From NCBI GenBank assembly GCA_036674765.1, contig JARVKI010000154.1, positions 1-63,904 of the forward strand: DNA of 63,904 bases, read 5' to 3'. Shown here piece by piece: positions 22,435 to 36,992 of this stretch (position 1 is its first letter; each line of letters opens with the position of its first letter). This DNA comes from Seiridium cupressi. Taxonomy: Eukaryota > Ascomycota > Sordariomycetes > Amphisphaeriales > Sporocadaceae. Both the position numbers and the translations under genes were made by a program. The notes below the pieces were generated by a model. It was given only the letters and a program-made list of their open reading frames with translations. It had not been told where the DNA came from and did no database searches.

Positions 22435-23901
22435 TTAAACCATGCTCTTGGCCAGATTCCAGAAGTTCTCCATCTTGACTCTGGCAAGAAAGCTCCGCGC
22501 GTCCTGCTCCGTTTCACAAACGCGGCTGGAGAACTTGGAAAATGCCTGGGCCTTGACCTCTCCTGCAAAGACTAAGCGGGCTTCGTTGGAAGACATATCT
22601 TTCAGATTCCCCTCAGCGTCTGTAGCCTTTAGCCATTCCTTCAGCTCGTGGCTTGTCTCCTTGTGCTTGTCCGGCGCATTTTGGGTGAAGTCAATGCGAT
22701 CTTCCACGAGCTTCCGATACTTTCTTGCTCCGAACGGACCTGCTTCGCATATGCAAAGACAGAACTTGGGACACAAAATGAGAGCGCCAGTGCAGCCGAG
22801 CTGCTCCGCATTCTTGGACAGCTTCCAACGTATGCTCCCGTTGGACAGGTTGTTGATCTTGTAGACGAGCAGGTGGACTTCGCGAGCCACGTCTTTTTCC
22901 TGGTTCCGTGCAATTTTTTCGGCCTTCTCTTCTTTGCTGAGCTTCCTTTCCTCGTTCTCTTGGAGATGCTTATCCTTTCTCTCGGAGATTTCTCGGCGCA
23001 CTCGGTTTTCAGCCGCCGATGGGTCCAATATAGCTTCGTCACCAAGGACCTTGAACATGTTGTTCAGAGTGACCTTGTTAGGCTGAGGGGGCAGAAGACC
23101 CAGGCGCTGCTTGGCGCGTTCCTCTGCCATGACTGCGGCTCGACGCAGCCTCCTCACTCGTTTCTGCTCCTTCGCAGTCAAATACATTGGCTTCGCGGCG
23201 GGTTCTCTTGTGCTGTCGGACTCGATTGGTACAGGATGCTGAACGAGGGCATGTATCTCATCGATATTGGTGACATCGTAGTTGTTGTCCCTGACAAAGC
23301 CTTCATCGTACCACTCAACCTCTGGCGGAGCATCGATCAAGAAGTTCTTCTGCACATCAGCATCTTCGTCGGCGGCCTTTTGCGTGCTTGCGGCGATCTT
23401 CTTCTTGAGCTCGTCTAGTTTCTCTTGCCGGCGAATGGCATTTGCTTGTTGTATGTACTTTCCGGGATCGTTGAACTGCAGCTGCCGGGGTTGTCTCGGG
23501 GCTGGACCTTGGAGGCTGGGATCGTAGTAGGGGTTGGCCTTGACTTCGTCCGGTGAGGGGCCAGAAAGGTCGAGCTGCTTCTGTTGCTTCGACTTGGGCT
23601 GTGCAGAGGACTTGGCCCCGTCATTCCGGCTCTGCGCAGATCTCTGCTGTAAGCTGTTGTTTCTGCTGGCAGGCTTGGGCGCGTTGCCAGCGTCTCCCAG
23701 GAGAGCTGGGTGAAGAGGCACATTGAGACCTGAGGTCCCTTTCGTTGAGCCGGCGGTAGGCGCTTTGTTCGAGCTTGTGTTGATTGCTGCAGCAACCCTT
23801 GCCTTCAGGGCGGCCAGTCTCTCAGCGGCACTCTCGCCGCCTTTGCTGACACGAGATGAGCCGTTCTGAGGCCCCAACGCGGGCGAGCCGTGGCGATCCA
23901 T
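22435..23901 (-). CDS. PRP3: U4/U6 small nuclear ribonucleoprotein Prp3
   Basis: A single frame of 488 codons. Prp3 binds U4/U6 snRNA in the tri-snRNP and is needed for spliceosome activation. The N-terminal half is disordered, with an Ala/Lys-rich start (ESAAERLAALKARVAAAI) followed by the family core: NPYYDPSL, WYDEGFV, the basic stretch LTAKEQKRVRRLRRAAVMAE, and the Lys/Glu-rich coiled segment. The C-terminal Prp3-specific domain (HLLVYKINNLSNG, KISKNAEQ-like KLSKNAEQLG, ARKYRKLVEDRIDF, NEARLVFAGEVKAQAF, SRVCETE) is complete to MENFWNLAKS. Some homologues are longer at the N-terminus, so an upstream short exon cannot be excluded. Divergent from the Pol I gene. Confidence 0.93.
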   Translation of the reverse strand: MDRHGSPALGPQNGSSRVSKGGESAAERLAALKARVAAAINTSSNKAPTAGSTKGTSGLNVPLHPALLGDAGNAPKPASRNNSLQQRSAQSRNDGAKSSAQPKSKQQKQLDLSGPSPDEVKANPYYDPSLQGPAPRQPRQLQFNDPGKYIQQANAIRRQEKLDELKKKIAASTQKAADEDADVQKNFLIDAPPEVEWYDEGFVRDNNYDVTNIDEIHALVQHPVPIESDSTREPAAKPMYLTAKEQKRVRRLRRAAVMAEERAKQRLGLLPPQPNKVTLNNMFKVLGDEAILDPSAAENRVRREISERKDKHLQENEERKLSKEEKAEKIARNQEKDVAREVHLLVYKINNLSNGSIRWKLSKNAEQLGCTGALILCPKFCLCICEAGPFGARKYRKLVEDRIDFTQNAPDKHKETSHELKEWLKATDAEGNLKDMSSNEARLVFAGEVKAQAFSKFSSRVCETEQDARSFLARVKMENFWNLAKSMV

Positions 23902-24591
23902 GGAACAAGAGGGTGCGGAACGGACAGTTTCCTGAGCTGGGCGTAGTCCAGAGGATACCCGGGGGGAGGGCGCGGCAGCGAGGCGCAGAAGTCTGCGCTG
24001 TCGTGTGGTGATCTGAAGCTGCGAATATTGATCGATGAAATGGGCGTCTGGGCGTATTGGAAGAGAGCAGCACCTAGTTATTTGGAGCCTTGGGCGTTCC
24101 CAGTCGAAGGAGATTGAGACAGATCAATAGTGGGGAAGGGCGGTATGATGCACGGGCCAATTCCTTTAACAAGCCTACGGGAAACTGCGTTCGTTGTAAC
24201 TAAGGTACCTAACGTAGCGTCACAGAACAAACCAGTCTACTATGGTAGTAAGCGCTATAATTTTCCAGCTCGCCTTTCTGCCGCGGCCGACCGCCAATTT
24301 TCTTCAGCGTGCAGCTCCGGCTTCTCTCAGTCTCGCTTTTTTTTGCACCCCACTTCGCAGAGTAGAGCCGGAGCATTGGGGAATGCGCCGCTCGACATTT
24401 TTTTCCCCCCCTACACTTCACGACTTGATCTTCGCAATTGGAAGAGATGCACCACTGAAACTTCCGGGCCATTCGCCGGCCTGAGAGACTAGGATTCAAC
24501 TGACTGTCAGAGTACATCGCCTGGACCGTAGAGCCAACGTTGGACATAGTGCATAGTGGTGCGCAACCAGCTTGCGCCCTCGAATTTCGCC
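23902..24591. promoter_or_regulatory. Bidirectional promoter region, PRP3 / RPA190
   Basis: The 690 bases between two divergent housekeeping starts must contain both promoters and 5' UTRs. Pyrimidine-rich stretches are present (TTTTTTTCCCCCC near 24396-24410). I see no convincing TATA box for either gene, which fits constitutive genes. Confidence 0.5.
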
Positions 24592-27500
24592 ATGAACATT
24601 TCTCAGCCTGTGTCGTCTGTCATTGACAGCGTCGACTTTGACTTCCTAGCACCAGACGAGATCCGCAAGATATCTGTCAAGAGGATAGAAAACCCAACCA
24701 CGTTTGATAGTCTCCTAAATCCTACCCCGGGTGGTCTTTATGATCCCGCTCTTGGGGCTTGGGGTGACGCCTTGTAAGTACTTGCAGCACCTCCCTACTC
24801 TATGGCCTCTGTGCGCTGGCATGTCTTTCAGCTTGCCCTGACCAATCTTCGGCAGATGTACAACATGTAATCTAAACCAGTCGAGTTGCCCGGGCCATGC
24901 TGGACACATCGACCTTCCCGTGCCCGTCTACCACCCCGTTTTTATGGATCAGACTATGCGATTGCTTCGAGCGCAATGCGCCTACTGCAACAGATTTCGC
25001 ATGCGGCCTGCCGATTTGGCTCTATACAAGTGCAAGCTCCGTCTGCTCCAGTTCGGCCTCATAGATGAAGCCATCTACGTGGAAGAAATCACTCCCAAAA
25101 CGAAAGACATCGCTGGTATCGACCCGGTCGAGATCGACGATGAGGCGGAAGACTCTGCCCACATGACCCTTATGCGGGAGAAGTACACAGAACACGCCAT
25201 TCGCGGACATAGAATAAGTACTGCGGAGATCAGGAAAGGGAAACACGAGGGTGCTTATGAGGCCAGGAGAGGGCTGATCAAGGAGTTCCTGAAAGAAATG
25301 ACCAAAGGCCGGAATTGCCAAATCTGTAAGGGTGTCTCACCTAGTTACCGGAAAGACGGCTTCATCAAGATTTTCGAAAAACCGCTGTCAGAAAAGGATG
25401 CCGCTAAGATGGCACAGGGCAGCTTTAGAAGAAGGGACGCACTGGCTATTAGGCAGCAAGCCAAGATGGGACCAAGGAAGAAGGCTCCCGAGGCGGATGA
25501 GGGTATCGCCGACATTGATCTTTCACCGAATGAGGACGAGGTCGACGATGAGGAGAACCAGGAGGATGAGGGCGAGGGTGAGGAGCTTGATGAGAACGGC
25601 GATGTCGTCATGGCCGACGCCGCCATGAAAACACCCAAGTCCTCGAAGTATGTTGCGCCGCAACGCTACGTCAGCACGAGCGAGGTCCTTGCTCGGCTGG
25701 AGCTTCTGTTCGAAAAGGAGCAGGAAATGGTAGCCCTGCTTTACAACTCGCGGCCTCAAAGCAAGCTCTCGAAGCCCATCACGCCTGCATCTTTTTTTCT
25801 ACAGACCATCATGGTCCCGCCAAACAAATACCGCCCAGAAGCTCGGCAAGGGGATGGTGGCATTGCCGAAGCCCAACAAAACTCCCTCTACAAGATGGTA
25901 CTCAACGCCGCTGCCAAGGTTGCGCAGATACATCGTGAGATTGCTGCCGCCGCAAAGTCGGGCGCCGACTTTGAGGGACGGAACAGAAACTTCACCGAGC
26001 TTCATGAGGCCTGTGTCGCGCTGCAGAACTGCGTCAATTCTCTGATCGACAAGGATCGAAACCCTGTCCGTGGCGCTGCCGGAAAGCGAAACGAGGACGG
26101 CATCAAGCAGAAGTTGGAAAAGAAGGAGGGTCTCTTTCGAAAGAACATGATGGGCAAGCGTGTCAACTACGCTGCCCGTAGTGTCATTTCGCCCGACCCC
26201 AACATCGAAACCAGCGAGATCGGTGTGCCTCCCGTTTTTGCCAAGAAGCTCACCTATCCCGAGCCTGTGACAAGCCATAACTTCAGGGAGATGCAACAGG
26301 CCGTCATCAACGGCCCTGACAAGTGGCCAGGAGCCGCCGCAATCGAGAACGAAAATGGCCAGATCATCAACCTCAAGAAGAAGTCGCAAGAGGATCGTGT
26401 GGCATTGGCGAACCAGCTTCTGGCTCCATCGAACCATAACCAGAGCGGCATGAGGGGCAAGAAGGTCCACCGCCATCTCGGAAATGGCGATGTTGTTCTC
26501 ATGAATCGTCAGCCTACCCTGCACAAACCTTCCATTATGGGCCACCGCGTTCGCGTATTGCCGGGGGAGAAGACCATTCGCATGCACTATGCCAACTGCC
26601 ACACATACAATGCCGATTTTGATGGTGACGAAATGAACATGCATTTCCCCCAGAATGAACTTGCGCGAGCTGAGGCAATGCGGCTTGCCGATACCGACCA
26701 CCAATATCTCTCCGGTACAGCAGGCGAGCCGCTCCGAGGTCTCATCCAAGATCATCTTTCCGTCTCGGTTGCTCTTTGTAATAAAGACACTTTCTTTGAT
26801 AAAGGAGCCTACCAGCAATTGGTGTACAATGCTCTTAGGCCGGAGCATGGACATATCACATCCGAGCGGCTGGAGCTTGTGCCACCTGCCATCATCAAGC
26901 CCGTGCGGCGGTGGACTGGCAAACAGGTCATTACCACAATTCTCAAGAATATCAAGCCAATTGGGTTTGGCGACTTGTGGCTTACTGGCAACACAAAAGT
27001 GCCGGCAGATCGGTGGGGCAGCAAATCAGAGGAGGGATCCGTTCTGTTCCAAGACGGCGAGTTCATTCATGGCATTTTGGACAAGGCACATCTTGGGCCA
27101 AGTGGGGGTGGATTCATTCATTCCATACACGAAACCTGGGGCCCGGAATCTGCCGCCAAACTTCTCAGCTGCATGGGCAGATTGCTCACCAGGTATCTCA
27201 ACATGCGTGCTTTTACCTGTGGTATGGACGATCTGCGTCTCACCCCCGAAGGTGAGAAGAACCGGAAGAAGAAGTTAGAAGCGGCTTCGCGTGCTGGGCT
27301 GGAGACGGCTCTCAAGTTCGTGAGCTTGGACAAACATACCGACCTCGATAGCCGTGATCCGACCCTCTTGGAGCGGCTGGAGGCTGTTATGCGAAACGAC
27401 AGCCAGCAAGAAAACCTCGACGTGCTGACGAATGCTGCTTGCTCGAATGTTTCAAGCGGTGTGACAATGGCGTGTCTGCCGAGCGGTCTTGAGAAGCATT

Positions 27501-29800
27501 TCCCAAAGAACCAAATGCAGTCGATGACCATTTCCGGAGCGAAGGGTAGTGGTGTCAACGCCAACCTCATTTCCTGCAACCTCGGACAGCAGGTCCTGGA
27601 GGGCCGGAGAGTGCCGGTGATGGTTAGCGGGAAAACACTCCCCTGTTTCCGACCATTTGAAACAAACGTTCGAGCTGGTGGGTACATTGTCAACCGCTTC
27701 TTGACTGGCATCAGGCCTCAGGAATACTACTTCCATCACATGGCCGGCCGTGAAGGTCTGATTGATACCGCTGTCAAGACATCGAGATCCGGCTATCTGC
27801 AGCGATGTCTAATCAAGGGCATGGAAGGCCTTAAGGTGGCCTACGATACCTCGGTCAGAGACTCGGACGGGTCTGTTGTGCAGTTCTTATATGGAGAAGA
27901 TGGACTGGACATCACGAAGCAGAGGTATCTCCATGATTTTGGCTTCGTTCTAAGAAACCGTGCTTCCGAGGTCGCCCAGCTCTCTATTGATGAAAGAGGG
28001 TGGGATCAGGACATATTCTCTTCCAAAGATTATGTTCAGAAGTACATGAGAAAGGCCGTCAAGGAGTCGAAAGCGAACGATCCCCGCGCCCGTGATCCCA
28101 TCACGGCCGAGCTGAACCCCAACCGCAACGCTTTCGCCACGTCAGAGAAGTTCTACGAGAAGGTCACCGAGTACATCAAGAACAATCAGGACAAGCTGCT
28201 CAAAGAGAAGGGTGACAAGAGCAAATCAACCGACCTCATCGCTCGCAAGTACGCCGAAATTCTTCTTCACACCAAATACCTTGGCTCACTGGCCGAACCT
28301 GGCGAGGCTGTAGGTATCGTCGCTGGCCAGTCTGTTGGAGAGCCGTCGACCCAGATGACGTTGAACACCTTCCATTTGGCTGGTCACTCGGCCAAGAATG
28401 TCACACTGGGTATCCCCCGTCTGAGAGAAATCCTGATGACGGCAAGTGATCATATCTCTACGCCCTCGATGACTCTGATTGCCAACTCTGAGCTCGGCTC
28501 TGAGAAGCTCGAACGGTTTGCGAAGGCGATTAGTGAGTTGCCACTGTCGTACGTCACAGATGGCGTCACCGTCAAGGAACGTGTCGGCAAAGGTGCTGGC
28601 TACCGTCTGGCAAAGACGTTCGACGTGCGGTTGCAGTTCTTCGGATCACAGGACTATGCAGACACTTATAACATCAAGAAGTCCGACGTCTTGGACGTTG
28701 TATCAACAAGATTCCTGGACAGGCTCGAGAAGCAGATCAAGAAGGAGATCAAGACGAGAGGCGACAAAGACAACAATGCCCGCCCTGAAGTCGGAGTGAA
28801 AGCTGGCAATGTCGAGATGGCCGCCCCCGACGCAGAAAGGATCCGCGATGAGGATGATGACGACGACGATGAAGGGGACGACGATGCTACCAATGCTAAG
28901 CAACGGGCGAATCGCGCCGAAGCGGTGTCATACGGCCCCAACGATGAGGATGACGACGAGATCCAGCAACGTTTGGAACGTGAGGCTTCGCCCGATGGCG
29001 ATGATGAACTTCCCGAGGATGAAGGATTCGGCGGCAGCCCAGAGCCCGAAAGTGGCGACGAGGCCCCCGGCAAGACGGAAAAGGCCACGCTCAACAAGAC
29101 TCGGCAGGCAGATGTCATGGAGAGATTCAGATCAGTGTCCCGCTTCGAATGCGATGAGACCAACGGCGAGTGGTGCGACTTTACACTCGAGTTCGACGCC
29201 AACATTCCCAAGGTCCTGATGTTGGGCGTTGTGCAGGATGCAGTCCGCAAGACCCTGATACAGAAGATTGATGGTATTGGCGAATGCACCTTTGTCGAGA
29301 ATGAGCAAATCAAGGACCCCCGGACTGGCAAGCAGAGCAAAATTCCCGTCATTCATACGAATGGAACAAACCTTCAGGCCATGCAGAACTATGGAGACTT
29401 TATCAACCCGAACAAAACGCAAACCAACGACATTGCCGCCGTGCTGCGGACATATGGAGTGGAGGCGGCCCGGAACAACATCATCCAGGAACTGACAAAC
29501 GTCTTCGGGGGGCATAGCATCAGTGTCGACAACCGTCACCTGAACCTGATTGGTGACTACATGACCAGAAACGGTGGCTTCACGCCCTTCAACCGCAACG
29601 GTCTCAAGGGCAACGTCAGTCCCTTTACTAAGATGAGTTTCGAAACCACCTTGGCCTTCCTGAAGGACGCCGTGCTTGACGGAGACTGGGACGATCTCAC
29701 AACACCCAGTGGACGGATTGTGATGGGCAGGCTAGGCAAGGTTGGAACAGGCGCATTCGACGTGCTAACGAGGGTACGTCCGAAGGACGGAAAAGATTAG
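24592..29800 (+). CDS. RPA190: DNA-directed RNA polymerase I largest subunit A190
   Basis: Two exons, 24592-24773 and 24856-29800, separated by an 82-nt GTAAGT-CAG intron, give 1708 residues, the usual length. This is the catalytic subunit that makes rRNA in the nucleolus. The intron removal creates the N-terminal zinc site: CTTCNLNQSSCPGHAGH, followed by CAYC. The catalytic loop NADFDGDEMNMHFPQ is near residue 646 and its three Asp residues bind Mg2+. Other landmarks are RQPTLHKPS, GKRVNYAARSVISPDP and the trigger-loop region GEAVGIVAGQSVGEPSTQM. Acidic low-complexity inserts lie near residues 230-260 and 1380-1470, as is common in A190. The start at 24592 has GCC before the ATG; an in-frame ATG at 24556 adds 12 residues. 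Confidence 0.97.
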
Positions 29801-30025
29801 GGAATATAAAGATGAACACTTGATATTCGCATACCTATCTATGTCGGGAGGAGACTTGATAAGTAAACGGGGAAGAAAAAAAAGTGGGAGGCAACGGAGT
29901 TAGAACGGCCTTGCTTTGGTTTTTTTTTCCCCCTCCATCTGCCAGTTTGATGTAAATAGAACGGATACCAGCCAGCCGCAGTGGCGTAATAGATAACTAT
30001 TTCACTTCCGATGCGACCATGCCCA

Positions 30026-30355
30026 CTACTCGGGCCAAAGTGTAGAACTCGACGTATCTGCCTTCTCAGCCCCTGGCATCCACGGCTTCTGTCGCGTCAG
30101 TTTCTCGGCGAGCCAGCGGGCGAGTTCCAAACTACCCGGCTCTACATTAGTGACAAACAGCAGCCAGCGTCATCTTGCCCTGTCAGGTGAGCCGTTGGGT
30201 GTTTGATCACATGGAAGAAAGCTGCGACGTGTCTGGGGCTTGATCAGTAATCTTTATGTGTTGGAGCCTTGCGTCCTTCCTCTCGACGACATTCCGCTCA
30301 ACGACCATCTCACCAGAACATCTCTGCTAGCAGCACCATTGTCAAGAACCCCACG
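30026..30355 (-). pseudogene. Unidentified minus-strand gene relic
   Basis: On the minus strand, bases 30355-30314 read VGFLTMVLLAEMFW, preceded by a TTTCAG acceptor and followed by a GTGAGA donor. Removing 30313-30180 (ending CTGACAG) continues as A-R and then a TGA at 30172. The same frame then stays open for 47 codons (RWLLFVTNVEPGSLELARW ... EKLTRQKPWMPGAEKA) to a TAG at 30026. The shared frame on both sides of a single TGA, in a CGA-like context, suggests a gene with a nonsense change. A short gene ending at the TGA is the alternative. The hydrophobic stretch suggests a membrane segment. No family is recognised. Confidence 0.35.
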
Positions 30356-30529
30356 CTGAAACCGAGGTAATCGTGTAAATGGGTGTTTCTACGTGGAAAA
30401 AGGCTCATATGATTTATGCGCGAGGAATCCATAGTTCTTGGTATAGCCACATCAACATAGTCATTTCTTCTTCGTCTTCTTTCCTTCCGAGTTTCTGGCT
30501 ATTGTTTGGTCTCTACTGCGCAGTGCAAA

Positions 30530-31320
30530 ATGGACCGATCAAAGATAATACTCTATGTGGACATGGTTAGTCCACTCGCCTATGTAGTAATCTACATCCT
30601 GTAAGTATGTCTGCTCCATCGGCAATTCGCACTACCAAGCGACGGTTGCAGCATGTCTAATGGCTGCGCAGAACGAGTCAGTATTCAGAGACATTCAGAT
30701 CACATATGTGCCAATCTTCCTTGGTGGGCGCTTGAAAACGGTACGTGTAGACGGCAGACCAAGTGAGCCGGAAGAGACCAATAGACCACTCACGGAATCT
30801 TGCAGTGCGGCAAAGACGCCGCCTGTCCATATCAAGAGTGAGCCCCAGCAGCACCAAGCCGCCGTCCACACGTGCTTCTCTCGCAGCCCCTCCCTAGGCC
30901 CCAATCCACTGACACAGTCCACAAACTGCAAAGACAAGGACGTATGGACCATTCTGGAGGACGTGGTGGACAGGGAAGCGTGAGTTTGCGTGTCCTGTCG
31001 AGCTTCGGATAGCCACCCCAACAACTCTACGGTCGACGAGGACAACGTGGAACAGAGCAGGTTAACTAACCACCGTACCGGGGCTGGTCGTTTTGGCTGC
31101 ATAGGTAGTCATCGCCCAAGCCTCTACCGCGGGCAAAGAGATACTTCAAAGGAACAGGGAAAGAGCCTTCAATGACGGCGCATTCGGGCTCCCGTGGTTC
31201 ATGGTGACGAATTCACTGGGTAATACAGAAGGCTTCTGGGGGGTCGATCACATCGGTCAGTTGTCGCAGTTCCTTGGCAGCTTTCCAAGCTCTCTGCGAC
31301 GGCTTCTCGATGCCATGTGA
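30530..31320 (+). pseudogene. Broken kappa-class glutathione S-transferase (DsbA-like fold)
   Basis: The order of conserved blocks is that of GST kappa / 2-hydroxychromene-2-carboxylate isomerase. 30530-30600 encodes MDRSKIILYVDMVSPLAYV. 30672-30740 encodes NESVFRDIQITYVPIFLGG. 30806-30837 encodes KTPPVHIK after a one-base shift. Around 30924 a KDKDVW piece recalls the NKDKW motif. 31105-31320 is 71 open codons (VVIAQASTAGKEIL, then AFNDGAFGLPWFMVTN and GFWGVDHIGQLSQFLG) to a TGA. Blocks are separated by plausible small introns, but the first junction, the CG-TPP block and the junctions after it are out of frame. About 90-100 residues of the helical middle domain are missing. Sequencing indels could explain single shifts but not the missing middle. 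Confidence 0.75.
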
Positions 31321-31952
31321 GAAAAGCAGGTCGAACTACAACCATGCGGCAATAGATAGAACAGCCTACTATCTCCTAGATCTCAGAGAACCAGGCAAGA
31401 AAATGTACTTCGCGTAAGGCCATAGACAAGTGTCATAAGCTTGATTTGACAACCATTAAATAAAATCATGCGAAGCGAGCATGAAACAAGCGCCGGAACG
31501 AGAAGGTGCCAAGTACCATCAGTAACCATCAACCCTGGAGGCGTGCTGTCCCGGAACACTACCCAGTTTAGTGGGCGGCGCACAAGACAGCGCCCCCAGT
31601 CGCGTCCCGCCTAGTCGCATGTCAATGTTGTGTTGTGCAGGACCATTTTCCGGCGGTGCGGTGCGTATCACGGTTGCAAGGCGGAGAAAAGGCGAGGTGG
31701 CTTGTTCTTCTTAAGTCATTCCTTTGTTCAGTATTGCGGTGGTATGTCCCACCTGCCTAGACTGATGTACAACAAAATTCCATGCAAGAGCGCTGTCTGT
31801 CACTCTGAAAATCAACCCCATCATAAACGCCATGATTATACCATTGCCCTGTAGAAACCCCAAGTCGTCAAAGCATCCCAGTGAGTATCATGAAGTTGCA
31901 CTTCTCTCCACTCAACCATCCATCAAACCAGAAACATGCTGGCTGGCATGGC
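31321..31952. other. Spacer downstream of histone H3
   Basis: About 630 bases between the GST relic and the H3 stop. It must hold the H3 3' UTR. No gene, repeat or RNA is recognised. Confidence 0.5.
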
Positions 31953-34803
<2,851 letters not shown>

Positions 34804-35439
34804 GCGATGGGTTTCTTGTTTTGTGGTTTCACGTCTGTTACGATGTCATTTCTTGCGAGGGTCACCATCATCATAAGTGACTGGTCATGATGAATCATGG
34901 GATTGGGTTCTGTTTTTGGGTGTTCTGAATCAATGTACCATAAAGGGAATGGGGGTCAACCATGTGGATTGTCCGAAGAGGCATAATCAATCCATCAATG
35001 ACATTTGAGAACAAATCAACCAACCTACCTGTCTTCTACTGCTGTGACCTGGTGCTACGCGTCCTGTTCCACTGAGGACACAACTTAACGCATCGTGCAT
35101 CTTGAAATCTTCCGTAGTCGTGGAATCCAGGCATTACTACGTCCATAATTCATTGCCTCGTGGTATTAATCTGGATCGGGGTCAGTTGGACTTGAGCAAT
35201 ACATTACATACAATCCTTTCATGCGGAATCAAGTCAGTCATGGCGGAGTGGACGGCTCTGATTGCGAGCGAATGAGTCATGTTAAGTGGCGTACGCTTAT
35301 CCGTTTTCGCCACCCAAGACCTCCGATTACTGTTGCCTGGTCTTCTTACCAGCTTTGTCAAATGAAAATGTGTCCGAATGCGCGATAATTGATGGGTGAA
35401 TGTTGTTGATCAGTCAAATCAAGCACTTAAGTCTTTTGT

Positions 35440-35830
35440 ACGGAGTGCTTATATAGTAATACTTTTAAACTGACGATAGTTTGTTTTATACAGCGTTTAT
35501 ATAAGTGGTTTCTAAGCATCTTAGCTCTGTCCCGGTATTTTTAAACCCTGTTATCTAGTATAAGCTTTTATTATAAATTATAATTATTCTTTTTATATTT
35601 AATTAAAGGCAGTTTAAACTATTATATATATTATATAAATTGTTTTCTTTTTATAATATATTTGATCCATTTTACTTTTTTATATTTTAATTTTAACTTT
35701 TTTTAACATATTTAAAAATCTAGAAAATTAAAAAATGCGTACGTTGTAAACTATAACCCATATCAGTTTACCTCTATATATTTTGCGTTGTACATATCGG
35801 ATTATAACATGTTTTATAAAAAAAGGTGTG
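35440..35830. repeat. AT-rich island, possible degraded repeat
   Basis: About 390 bases of strongly A/T-rich sequence stand out from balanced flanks. Unlike the right-end block, CA and TG dinucleotides are still present. It may be an old, partly RIP-mutated insertion. Confidence 0.45.
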
Positions 35831-36962
35831 TGCAAGCAATCACAACTTATACCAATTAGCTGCACCCGTCTATCAGGGACTAAAAAGCCTTACAATTGCA
35901 TACGAGTCAAGCTCACCGCAGCAGTGCGCCCTAAGGCCAGTTCTCTGTGCTCTCGATAATCCCCACCAACTGGTGACGGGCCAGCTACCCAACCACCGAG
36001 TACTTGTGAGCCCAATTTGCACCAATGCTTGACTCGAAAGCTTCGATGTCCTTTGCAATATGTCGACGGCACTGCTTAGCAGAGAAAGATACCTCGTACG
36101 ATGATGATAGCAATACACTGTACAAAGGTTCGGAAGCCCTGTAGTACAACGTATTCCATGCCAGCATGATAACAGTAGAATAAAGCGTATGCTTACTGCC
36201 GTTAATACGCATCATGTTCAAATAATATATTGACCATTGCTGGACAAGCTTTCTCGATTGCTGGTTGTGATGGGTACTGTCCTTATTACGTGATTTAAGG
36301 ATTGTCCAAGTAGAGGCTCCTTGAAGTCAAGAATAAAAAAAGTTATATTATCCGTATTCCTTTAGCAGCACTATTAATATAGATTAAACCCCCGTTATTA
36401 TTGAGTGCAACTAGCAATGTCTGTTAAACGCCACCCACTAGCATATTATTGTTACTTTATGCCATGGAAAGAGCATGCACGGAAAATACTCATACGTAAA
36501 GCGGCCCTAACACCAAAACAGGCCGTGGTATACATCGAGTCACGAAAGTCAAAGGCAGTGCTCCCCAGTCATACTATACCTTAGGCACCACGCCTACCAT
36601 GATCGACAACAGTCATCGTGAACCCACTGCCGACACACCCGAGCTGAGCTGTGGTACGCAGCCGCATACTGATCGATGATCTTCCTACAGCGAGCATACG
36701 CGTCGAACTGTCACCAGGCCATAAGTTAGACCCTTGTACATTACCAACAAAAGCCCAAGAGACGCAGAACCGAGATGCAGTCCCCAGAAAAACTATGCCG
36801 GGCCATACAATAGAGCAAGCTGGGAGGTCGGAGGCACCACCGGCTCCCATGTCAGATGCCCGAGTCCGTACAATGAAGCCACAACAGTGTACCTGGCAAC
36901 ACATTACTAATAATAGCTGAACGGTTCAGCCAATCGCACCATACGCGTCAAGGCCAAACAAG

Positions 36963-36992
36963 TTTTTTTTTCTTTTTTTTTTTTTTTTTTTT
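36963..36992 (+). repeat. Poly-T tract with one interrupting C
   Basis: About 30 bases of T broken by a single C. It may be the poly-A tail of a minus-strand retro-inserted sequence or a simple homopolymer. No linked element is visible. Confidence 0.7.

Noticed and set aside
25799..26854. 351-codon minus-strand frame
   Set aside because: It lies entirely antisense to the Pol I A190 coding sequence and has no domain of its own; it is a codon-bias shadow.
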